Shown one piece after another: positions 1 through 7,200 of a stretch of DNA of 11,317 nt. Origin of the DNA: an uncultured Eggerthellaceae bacterium (lineage in GTDB: Bacteria; Actinomycetota; Coriobacteriia; Coriobacteriales; Eggerthellaceae); the NCBI GenBank assembly GCA_947632575.1, contig CANRPV010000036.1, positions 1-11,317 on the forward strand, in the 5' to 3' direction. Each line of letters opens with the position of its first letter. The first letter of the stretch is position 1. A program made the position numbers and the translations under genes. The notes under the pieces are model-generated. The model did no database searches and had not been told where the DNA came from. It saw only the letters and a program-made list of their open reading frames with translations.

Positions 1-615
1 CATACCCTCAAACTGGGAGGGACGCGTGTAGTGAGGATGCTCTAACAGCCCATCGCTGAAACTTTCATGCAAAGCACCTCCATCGGCCCCTAAAACGCCT
101 GGCAGCTTGCGCACCACGGCGTCGATGACCACCATAGAGGCAAGCTCTCCACTCGTAAGCACATAGTCTCCGATGGAAATTACCTGGTCTGCCAGCGAAA
201 AAGCGCGCTCATCAATACCCTCGTAATGACCGCAGACGAATAGCAGGCGCTCCTTTGTCGCCAGCTCATCGGCAATGCTGTCGGAAAATGGCTGCCCAAA
301 GGGAGCCAAAAAGATGACGTGGGGACGTCGAGCGGACGCATCCTGCGTGGACGGCTGCTCGGAGAAAGCTCGCTCAACACACGCTTGCCCTGCGATATCC
401 CTGATGGCCTCAAAGAGCGGCTCGACTTTCATCACCAGACCGTCACCGCCACCATAAGGATCATCGTCGGTCGTACGGTGCCGATCATGGGTCCAATCTC
501 TGAGATCATGAGCCTTAAACTGCAAGATCCCCTTTTCTTGGGCGATGCGCATCATCGATGAACCCATCACCGAATCATACATAGCGGGAAATGTTGAGAG
601 TGTTTCTATTTCCAT
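1..615 (-). CDS. trmD: tRNA (guanine37-N1)-methyltransferase TrmD, 3' end missing
   Basis: The first 205 codons are present; the rest lies beyond the left edge. TrmD is a cytoplasmic SPOUT (trefoil-knot) enzyme that transfers methyl from S-adenosylmethionine to N1 of G37 in tRNAs with G36G37, preventing +1 frameshifting. Visible family motifs are THDRHRT (42-48), DDPYGGGDG (51-59), VCGHYEGIDER (127-137), the knot/AdoMet segment SIGDYVLTSGE (147-157), PGVLG (172-176) and HPHYTRP (193-199). Arg169 matches catalytic R154 of the E. coli enzyme. Glu184 stands where E. coli has the catalytic base Asp169. The second glycine of the usual GGE is Ser155. Residues about 77-97 form a loop some 14 residues longer than in E. 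coli. The ATG at 615-613 has no clear Shine-Dalgarno, but the protein begins at the family's usual point (IETLSTFP). It is last of the visible rpsP-khpA-rimM-trmD run. Confidence 0.97.
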   Translation of the reverse strand, partial: MEIETLSTFPAMYDSVMGSSMMRIAQEKGILQFKAHDLRDWTHDRHRTTDDDPYGGGDGLVMKVEPLFEAIRDIAGQACVERAFSEQPSTQDASARRPHVIFLAPFGQPFSDSIADELATKERLLFVCGHYEGIDERAFSLADQVISIGDYVLTSGELASMVVIDAVVRKLPGVLGADGGALHESFSDGLLEHPHYTRPSQFEGM

Positions 616-643
616 AGGGTCTACTTAACAGGGTCAACTTAAC
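616..643. repeat. 14-bp tandem duplication in the rimM-trmD gap
   Basis: Plus-strand AGGGTCTACTTAAC (616-629) is followed directly by AGGGTCAACTTAAC (630-643); the copies differ at one base. The 30-bp gap between the rimM stop and the trmD start is these two copies plus two bases. Neither copy contains a Shine-Dalgarno core, so the duplication sets the spacing between stop and start rather than supplying a ribosome site. Function unknown; it may be a slippage product. Confidence 0.85.
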
Positions 644-645
644 GC

Positions 646-1215
646 TTAAAGATCCAAAAGCCCATCCGGTAGGCTCATCGTCAGGTTTTTCCGTTGTGGA
701 TCCAGCGCCACCACGAACTCTTCGACCAAGGGGACGAGGTGCTCTGTATCCGATGGCTCTGTGACCGTGAGTGTGGTTTGAAACTCAGTGATGGAAACCT
801 CACTGACGACACCGATGAGCTTCCCCTCGACGGTCCGCACACTATAGCCAAGCAAGGATTTCGCCATCTGCGACCCGTCGAATAAGGCCGTCGGATCGGC
901 ATCCGTAAGGGTTTGTTTTTGAAGAATCTGGGCGATGGTGGGGTCATCGCGTCGAGCGAGACAATGACAACCTGCAAGACGGTTGGCCGTTTCATAGTCG
1001 GGTACCTCTTTGAAGTGCACCAACAGCTCCCCGGGATGCTCCTCAGTGGCCGAGACCACTGTCACCGAGCGCGGCGTATCAAGCACCGGGGGTACCAAAG
1101 CCAGTTTCAGCCCCGCCGGCCACAGAAAAAAAAGACCCGCCGCACTATGGGCGACGAGTCCTCCAGAAAGGTGCTTTGGAGCTATGAGCTGGGCGATATT
1201 GATCCAGTCCGACAT
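646..1215 (-). CDS. rimM: Ribosome maturation factor RimM (divergent)
   Basis: The product is 189 residues, near the usual 165-185. RimM binds ribosomal protein S19 in the 30S head and helps 16S rRNA maturation. The assignment rests on the position between khpA and trmD and on the C-terminal PRC-barrel signature: LLGYSVRTVEGKLIGVV (about 121-137) and, near the end, LVPLVEEFVVALDPQRKNLTMSLPDGLLDL in outline (split here: LVPLVEEFVVALD, then PDGLLDL). The N-terminal half, which in most RimM proteins opens with a PHGxxGEV-like motif, reads IAPKHLSGGLVAH here, so the proline-histidine-glycine core is altered, although VPDYETANRLAGCHCL fits the end of the N-domain. The ATG (1215-1213) abuts the TAG of khpA with no spacer and has no good Shine-Dalgarno, which suggests coupled translation. 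Identity is secure from C-terminus and context. Confidence 0.92.
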   Translation of the reverse strand: MSDWINIAQLIAPKHLSGGLVAHSAAGLFFLWPAGLKLALVPPVLDTPRSVTVVSATEEHPGELLVHFKEVPDYETANRLAGCHCLARRDDPTIAQILQKQTLTDADPTALFDGSQMAKSLLGYSVRTVEGKLIGVVSEVSITEFQTTLTVTEPSDTEHLVPLVEEFVVALDPQRKNLTMSLPDGLLDL

Positions 1216-1470
1216 CTAGTCGATAAGTTCAACATCCACCGCTACCCCTGAGCGAGAGGCAGCTGCGCGAGTGAGCGTCCGTACGGCCTTGATGACCCGT
1301 CCCTGACGGCCTATGACCTTACCCACATCATCCTCATGAACCCGGATCTCGATCAGGATGCTGCCGTCTTCGTTCTCAAAGGCCTCAATGACGAGACTGT
1401 CTTTTTCGTCAACCAGAGGACGAATGATGGCATCAACCAGCCCAGCGAGATCTTCCGCGATTGCGTCCAC
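1216..1470 (-). CDS. khpA: KH-domain RNA-binding protein KhpA (YlqC family)
   Basis: A single KH-domain protein of 84 residues. The RNA-binding loop GRQG is at 54-57 in GKVIGRQGRVIKAVRTLTRAAA (written here as GKVIGRQGR then VIKAVRTL), and the DGSILIEIRV strand precedes it. In other Gram-positives KhpA pairs with KhpB (Jag/EloR) and affects cell division and small-RNA biology; KhpB is not in this window. I chose the GTG at 1470-1468, four bases after the rpsP stop, because it has AAGGA (1486-1482) in the end of rpsP about 11 bases upstream and yields the usual family length. An in-frame ATG at 1494-1492 would add 8 residues but overlaps rpsP and has GAGG directly against it with no spacing. 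The gene lies between rpsP and rimM, its common place in Gram-positive genomes. Confidence 0.93.
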   Translation of the reverse strand: MDAIAEDLAGLVDAIIRPLVDEKDSLVIEAFENEDGSILIEIRVHEDDVGKVIGRQGRVIKAVRTLTRAAASRSGVAVDVELID

Positions 1471-1474
1471 GTCC

Positions 1475-1720
1475 CTAAGCTTCCTTGCGAGCATCCTCGA
1501 TCAAAGCAGCCACTGTGTCAGTGGGCTGAGCGCCTTGAGCGATCCACTTGTCCACCAGCTCCATATCCAATTTCACCGTCGCAGGATCGGTCAAAGGATT
1601 GTAACGACCTACCTCTTCAATGAAGCGACCATCACGAGGGCTGCGAGCATCGGCCACAACGACGCGATAGTAAGGGCGTTTCTTTGCACCATGACGTGCG
1701 AGGCGAATCTTTACTGCCAT
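1475..1720 (-). CDS. rpsP: 30S ribosomal protein S16
   Basis: This 81-residue protein is the normal size for bacterial S16, a 16S rRNA-binding protein needed for 30S assembly. The start MAVKIRLARHGAKKRPYYR and the block GRFIEEVGRYNP (residues about 31-42) are diagnostic. The ATG at 1720-1718 is preceded by AAAGGAG with about 10 bases of spacing, the strongest ribosome site in this operon. It is the first gene after the promoter at 1791-1819 and is followed at once by khpA. Nothing unusual is seen in the protein. Confidence 0.98.
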   Translation of the reverse strand: MAVKIRLARHGAKKRPYYRVVVADARSPRDGRFIEEVGRYNPLTDPATVKLDMELVDKWIAQGAQPTDTVAALIEDARKEA

Positions 1721-1790
1721 AAAAAGCGATCTCCTTTATGATAGATAACATTTCCGCGGGCAAAAATGCCGGGTAAAACGGCAATAGAGT
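1721..1790 (-). promoter_or_regulatory. 5' leader of rpsP with a short hairpin and T-run
   Basis: About 65 bases lie between the predicted transcription start and rpsP. On the minus strand the leader reads TGCCG, TTTTACC, CGGCA, then TTTTT: a 5-bp stem followed by five T, resembling a very small terminator. The T-run is also the loop of an alternative GGC/GCC pairing downstream. The stem is short and may not act. S16 operon leaders can be regulated, but no known ribosomal-protein leader motif was recognised. Confidence 0.3.
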
Positions 1791-1819
1791 ATATTACGTC
1801 CTACGGGAATCTTTTGCAA
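1791..1819 (-). promoter_or_regulatory. Predicted sigma70-type promoter of rpsP-khpA-rimM-trmD
   Basis: On the minus strand the -35 TTGCAA (1819-1814) is separated by exactly 17 bp from the -10 TAATAT (1796-1791). Transcription should start near 1784. It lies in the 110-bp gap between ffh and rpsP, the largest gap inside the ffh-to-trmD run, which supports a separate transcription unit for the ribosome/tRNA genes. No terminator for ffh was seen ahead of it, so read-through from ffh is also possible. Confidence 0.7.
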
Positions 1820-1830
1820 GAAGCCGATCA

Positions 1831-3264
1831 TCAACGAGCGTTATTGTCCATCATGTCCTGAAAGTGCTGAATATCGCTCATCGAAAGGCTATCCAAACCG
1901 CCCATGGCGTCCATGCCGGGGAGATTCATTGGACGACGACGGCGCCCTCTCTTTCCTTTACCAGTACCCGTGACCCCAAACTGAGCCATCATCTGCTTCA
2001 CCGTTTTTCTGGTCTCATTAAACTTTTTGATGAGTTGATTGACCTCGGTTACGCTCACACCCGCGCCTGCCGCGATACGCGCCCTGCGGCTTCCATTCAA
2101 AATATCCGGTTTCTGACGCTCTTGCTTGGTCATGGAGTTGATGATGGTCTCCATGGAATCGAGCACCCCTTCATCAACCTGACCACTGTTCAAAGCACGA
2201 TCTCCACCGGGTAACGCACTGATGAGGCGCGCGATGCCGCCCATCTTTCGCACCTGTCGGTTCATGGTGAGGAAGTCATCCAAAGTGATTTGGCCACGGC
2301 TGATGCGCTCTGCCTCGACGGCTTCTTGCTCATCCTGCTGAACCCGCACGGCGCTTTCGATCAGCGAGACCATATCGCCCATGCCCAAAATGCGCTTAGC
2401 CATCCGATCCGGATGGAATTCCTCAAGTGAATCGGGTTTCTCACCGGAGCTGATGAACTTGATGGGCTTGCCCGTCACTTCTCGGATGGACAAAGCGCCG
2501 CCACCACGAGCGTCACCATCCATCTTCGCCATGATGACCCCGTCAAAATCCACTTCTTGAGCGAACGCCTCCACCACTGACACCACGTCTTGACCGGTCA
2601 TGGCATCCACCACCATGAGGATTTGATCAGGCTTAACCGCCTCTTTGATCGCGACGGCCTCAGCCATCATCTCCTCATCCACATGAAGTCGACCGGCCGT
2701 GTCGATGATCACCACATCTCTTAGATTGTCGATAGCATCTTGGACGCCCTCGCGGGCAATCTTTACCGGATCTTGCCCTTCACCGCGATAGACCCTCACC
2801 CCGATCTCTCCACCAAGCGTTTGAAGCTGATCGGCGGCGGCAGGACGATAGACGTCGCAAGCCACGAGCAGCGGACTGTGGTTTTCCTGCATCAGGCGAT
2901 ACGCGAGTTTGGCAGCCGCGGTGGTTTTACCTGAACCTTGCAATCCCACAAGCATGATCACGTTGGGAATACGGCTGCTGAGAACCAGCTTTGAATCCGT
3001 TTGCCCGAGAAGGGTGGTGAGTTCATCGAGGACGATCTTGATCACGTTTTGTGTCGGAGTCAAAGACTCGAGAACATCCGCTTCAAGGCAGCGCTCCTTG
3101 GTGCGGTTCACGAAGGATTTGACGACCTTGAAGTTGACGTCGGCCTCAAGAAGAGCCAAACGAATCTCTCGCATGGCCTCATTGATGTCCTCCTCGGTGA
3201 GGCGGCCCTTGCCACGGAGGCGATCAAATACGTCCTGAAGTTTTTCCGAAAGGCTTTCAAGCAT
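1831..3264 (-). CDS. ffh: Signal recognition particle protein Ffh (SRP54)
   Basis: The 477-residue GTPase binds signal sequences of nascent membrane proteins with 4.5S/SRP RNA and docks with FtsY at the membrane. The N domain (1-95) is followed by the G domain: P-loop GLQGSGKTT (107-115), DVYRPAAADQL (137-147), DTAGR (188-192), KMDGDARGGG (247-256) and SSGEKPDSLEEFHPDR (272-287). The residue before KMDG is Ala246 where the family usually has Thr. The methionine-rich M domain (about 325-430) contains the RNA-binding SRRARIAAGAGV (392-403). A basic stretch GKGKRGRRRRP (436-446) and a short Met-rich tail finish the protein. The ATG at 3264 has only a weak purine-rich ribosome site but gives the canonical N-terminus. 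It follows ftsY after 50 bp; no ylxM-like gene intervenes. Confidence 0.98.
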   Translation of the reverse strand: MLESLSEKLQDVFDRLRGKGRLTEEDINEAMREIRLALLEADVNFKVVKSFVNRTKERCLEADVLESLTPTQNVIKIVLDELTTLLGQTDSKLVLSSRIPNVIMLVGLQGSGKTTAAAKLAYRLMQENHSPLLVACDVYRPAAADQLQTLGGEIGVRVYRGEGQDPVKIAREGVQDAIDNLRDVVIIDTAGRLHVDEEMMAEAVAIKEAVKPDQILMVVDAMTGQDVVSVVEAFAQEVDFDGVIMAKMDGDARGGGALSIREVTGKPIKFISSGEKPDSLEEFHPDRMAKRILGMGDMVSLIESAVRVQQDEQEAVEAERISRGQITLDDFLTMNRQVRKMGGIARLISALPGGDRALNSGQVDEGVLDSMETIINSMTKQERQKPDILNGSRRARIAAGAGVSVTEVNQLIKKFNETRKTVKQMMAQFGVTGTGKGKRGRRRRPMNLPGMDAMGGLDSLSMSDIQHFQDMMDNNAR

Positions 3265-3313
3265 GATTATGACTTTCTTTCACCAAACACCACCGCATCA
3301 TGGATGGATTGAG

Positions 3314-3344
3314 ATTATACCTGTTCGCTGAAATCGCCGATCAA
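3314..3344 (-). promoter_or_regulatory. Possible internal promoter for ffh
   Basis: A perfect -10 hexamer TATAAT (3319-3314, minus strand) overlaps the ftsY stop codon. The nearest -35-like hexamer is TTGATC (3344-3339), but the spacer is 19 bp, longer than optimal. The predicted start would leave a 5' leader of about 40 bases before ffh. It may only be a chance result of a GTA-TAA-T ending. Confidence 0.35.
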
Positions 3345-4241
3345 AGCCTCGGAGAAATCATGGGCATCGAAGTCGTCCAGATCCTCGATGGCCTCTCCTA
3401 CCCCGATCTTTATGATGGGCAACTCCAACTCCGAACTGACGGCTAGGGCGATGCCGCCTTTAGCGGTGCCGTCGAGTTTGGTAAGGATAAGCCCGTCGAG
3501 GTTTAAGGCCTTGTGAAATTCCTTGGCTTGAGCCAAACCGTTTTGACCCGTGGTAGCATCGATGACCAGCACCGTATAGACAGGAAGCTTCGAGCGCTTT
3601 CTCACGACGCTCACCACTTTTTCAAGCTCCCGCATCAAATCCGCTGAGGTATGCAGACGCCCGGCCGTATCGATGAGGATGAGATCCGCTCCGACAGCCT
3701 CTCCCCGTTCTATGGTCTCATAGCACACGCTGGCCGGGTCACTGCCCCGTTTGCGAGTGACGATCTCCACGTTCGCGCGATCCGCCCACACCTCAAGCTG
3801 CTCGATGGCAGCGGCTCGGAAGGTATCTGCGCTCCCTAAAAGCACATGACGACCCCCATCTGTCGCCTCCTTGGCGATTTTTCCCACCGTAGTGGTCTTG
3901 CCGGTGCCGTTAATACCCACGAAAAGCACCACCGACCCCTCTTCGCCTTCGAGGATTTCCTCTCCACCTGGCGTAAAACGCTCGGCGATCTGATCGGCAA
4001 GAAGGGAAAGAACGGCGTAGGCATCGGGCAAAGCCTTTCGAGCGGCCTGATCCTGCAGATGATCCACGATCTCAAGGGCCGTCTCCGCACCGATGTCTCC
4101 AAGAATAAGCGTCTCCTCAAGACCGTCCCAAAAGCTTTGGTCCAGATAGGGACCGCGATCCAACAATACATTCATGGACTCGACGAAGCGTTGGCGAGAT
4201 CGGGACAGACCCTCGCTCATCCGTTCAAACCAGCTGCTCAT
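3315..4241 (-). CDS. ftsY: Signal recognition particle receptor FtsY
   Basis: The 308-residue protein is the membrane-associated SRP receptor GTPase that pairs with Ffh and hands ribosome-nascent-chain complexes to SecYEG. It has no acidic A domain: an amphipathic N-terminal helix (about 1-28, with Trp4, Phe5 and several Arg) leads directly into the N domain, the short form common in Gram-positives. G-domain motifs are GINGTGKTTTVGKIA (109-123), DTFRAAAIEQL (139-149), DTAGR (191-195), TKLDGTAKGG (254-263) and GVGE (280-283). The ATG at 4241 has GGAGG with 6 bases of spacing and follows the smc stop by 28 bp. The two GTPases of the pathway are therefore neighbours. Confidence 0.98.
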   Translation of the reverse strand: MSSWFERMSEGLSRSRQRFVESMNVLLDRGPYLDQSFWDGLEETLILGDIGAETALEIVDHLQDQAARKALPDAYAVLSLLADQIAERFTPGGEEILEGEEGSVVLFVGINGTGKTTTVGKIAKEATDGGRHVLLGSADTFRAAAIEQLEVWADRANVEIVTRKRGSDPASVCYETIERGEAVGADLILIDTAGRLHTSADLMRELEKVVSVVRKRSKLPVYTVLVIDATTGQNGLAQAKEFHKALNLDGLILTKLDGTAKGGIALAVSSELELPIIKIGVGEAIEDLDDFDAHDFSEALIGDFSEQV

Positions 4242-4269
4242 GCTAGTCCTCCAGCCTTTTTATCAAACA

Positions 4270-7200
4270 TCAATCCTCAGCGTACATCAGCGCGCGATCC
4301 AACTTCTGGCTCACCACTTTGGTAATGCCGTCGGAATGCATGGAGACGCCCAACAACACATCGGCCATCTCCATGGTGCGCCGCTGATGGGTAATCATTA
4401 TCAACTGCGTTTGGGTACGCAGTTTATCAATATAGGCCATCAGACGACGGAGGTTCGTGTCGTCAAGGGCGGCCTCCACCTCATCGAGGATGTAGAAGGG
4501 GGTCGCGCGGGTCCGGTAGACGGCGAAAAGGAGAGCCAAAGCCGTCAGAGATTTTTCACCGCCGGACATCAACGACATCTTGGTCAGGCGCTTCCCGGGA
4601 GGTTGCGCGGTCACCTCAACACCGCTCTCCTCGCTGTCATCTCCTTCAACAAGACTGAGAGAGGCTATGCCGCCCGGAAAGAGCGTGGCGAATATCTCCT
4701 GGAAATTCTCATTGACCACGTTGAAGGTCCTGTAGAAATCAGACCTCATATGCTCATCGATGGCTTGCTCGATGGAATCGAGGGCTTTTCTCGCCCGTCG
4801 CAGATCGGTCAACTGACTTGTCAGATAATCGAAACGCTGTTTAAGCTCGTCATATTCTTCCGCAGCGTCAAGATTGACGTTTCCCAGCCGCGCAATTCGA
4901 CGCCGCAATCCCTCTTGCTGTTCTTCAAGTAAATCGCGTTCCTCAAGCGGCGGAAGTTCCAAAGCACGCTCCAGGTCTACACCGCAATCAGCGGTGATGA
5001 CGTTAACGGCGTTTTGGACCCGTATCTCGAGGCGACCCTTCTCCACCCGCACTCCATTGAGCGCTTCTTGGGCTTCGTCAAAGTGCTCATGCGCCAAACG
5101 CGCCTCTTGGCGAAGTCGGTTTGCCTCTCTATAAAGTCCTGACGAGGAATCTTGGGCTGACGCCGCCTTCGCTTCGGTGGTCGCAACCCAGCGCTTGGCA
5201 GAGGCGATAAGAGATTCCATCAGCGAGGCGATAGGTCGAAGCCGTGAAGCCACCTCGGCCTTGAGCGCCTGCCCTGAGGCTGCCTGGGCTATTTCTCGCT
5301 TGAGGCTGTCGATATCGGCACGCCGAGTCTCCTGCATGCGCACAGCGTAGGTCTTCCTCTCGCTGAGCGTGGCTATGGAGAGCTGCTTGGCGGATAGTTG
5401 TTGTGAAAGATCTCGCGTCTGATCATCTAAGGGCTGAAGCTGCTGCCGAAGCTCGTTTAACTCCTGCCGCTTCGCCTCCAGTTGTTTTGTCGCCTCGTCT
5501 TCCTCGCTCGCGAGCAACTCCATATTAGGTAGGGCCGCATCGATCGATGACTGGATCGCAGCCTTTTGCGTCTCAAGGCTTTGACGTTCTCGATCAAGCG
5601 CTTCAACGTTGCGGCTGAGACGCTCAGAGGCCTGCTGAGCTGCCTCAAGTTCGCCGCGAGCCGTAGCCAAGCGTTGGCTGAGCTCCAGATGTTTCTGCTG
5701 AAGCGTTCTCTGGTGCTCTTGAAGGGACAGATCCGCCTGTTCGGCGGTGCTCAAAGCCTCCGAGGCATGAGTCAAATCCTCACGTAAGGCTTCCCGCTGG
5801 CGAATGCGGGCTAGGGCGCCATCTTTGCGATCCTTAATCCTCGCCCCGAGGCTGAGCTTTCCGTTAGGCCAAACCACAGCTCCCTCAGCGCTCACGAAGC
5901 GCAGACCCAGTCCGTCTTGCTCATGGGCTTTAAGAGCAGAGTCTAAACTATCGCAAAGCACCACATCACCAAGCAAAGCCTCTACCGCAGCGGCATCCTC
6001 TTGAGCGTAGTCGAGCTGATCTATGAGGCGAGCGGATGCCGCCTGAACGCGCCGCCTGCTTTTGGCGGTATCTTTGCGAAGCAATAGACTAAATTCACCC
6101 TTTAGCCGCTCTGATTCCAAATGACGGTAGAGATTTTGAGCGGAATCGACATCGTTGATAAGCAATGCTCCCACATCACTGCCAAGCAGGTATTCGACTA
6201 ACGCCTCCAAAGGTTTGGGCGCCTTGATGGCCGTCGCAAGCAATTCCGCGCGCCCATCGAGTTGGGCATTATGCGTCCAAAGCCAAGCCTGCGCCTCGCT
6301 CTCGGCTGCTGCTGCCGCCCGCTGAAGCTCATCGAGCGCGGCGATTTGATCCCTTATCTCGCGCTGCTTCTCGCGCGCCTCCTCAAGCTGCTTGTGAGCG
6401 TGCTTTTGATCCTGCTCCCCTTGAGTAAGCTTAGATTGTAAGGTGGCCTGATCGGCTTCAAGTCCTTCCTGGACGTCCTTTTGTCGCTGAAGCTTCTGTC
6501 GCGCCTGCTCCGCCTCCTTATTGGCGAGACCACACTGGCTTACCAGCTCTTGCAGACGCTGGCTGATGACGCGAAGCTGGGCACGCCCGTCGGTAAGCGT
6601 CTCATTGCTGGCTGCTTTACGCCTTCGCAGCTCATCGAGAGCTTGCTCCCCCTCATGAAGGGCCACATTCAGTGCCTTTATCTGCTGATCAAGCTCAAGA
6701 CGAGAAGCCGAGAGACGCTCGTGATCGTTTTTAAGGATCTCAAGCGACGCAGTAGCGTCGCTCAAGGCCGCTTCGACCTCATCGCAAGATTGCTGGGCCG
6801 ATCGAAGCTCTCGGGCCGCTTGCCCATATTTTTCGCGGCTCGCCTCCAAGCTTCCTTTGAACTCTTGGGATCGCAACGAAGCATTGCGCTCGCGCTCTTG
6901 GACGATAAACAGCGACGAGTCAAAGCGCTCTAGCGCAGCCGTGGATGCCCTATGCTGACGAGAGAGCTCACTGGCGTCGGCGTTCTCAACGCGAATCTTC
7001 TCCTGCAGGGCTTCGACATCCGCCTCAGAGGCGACCACCTTTTCGCGCGCCTGATCGAGGTTTTCGCTCAACAGCTTCTCACGATTTTGATTCTCGTTCC
7101 ACTGTTGTTGAAGGCGTCGAAGATCATCGACCGCCAGTTGAAGATCTGCCTCATGAAGCTCTGCGGTTAAAAGCTGATAGCTCTTCGCCTTTTTCGCCCG

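Noticed and set aside
1471..1494. Upstream ATG start for khpA at 1494
   Set aside because: It overlaps rpsP by 20 bp and its GAGG touches the ATG with no spacing; the GTG at 1470 has usable ribosome-site spacing and the usual protein length.
4174..4932. A 252-codon open frame on the plus strand across the ftsY-smc junction
   Set aside because: It lies opposite two certain genes, has low-complexity His/Gln/Arg composition typical of antisense frames, and resembles no family.
6481..6933. A 150-codon plus-strand open frame rich in Leu and Arg
   Set aside because: It is antisense to the smc coiled coil, whose repeated Glu/Gln/Leu codons give long open reverse frames.
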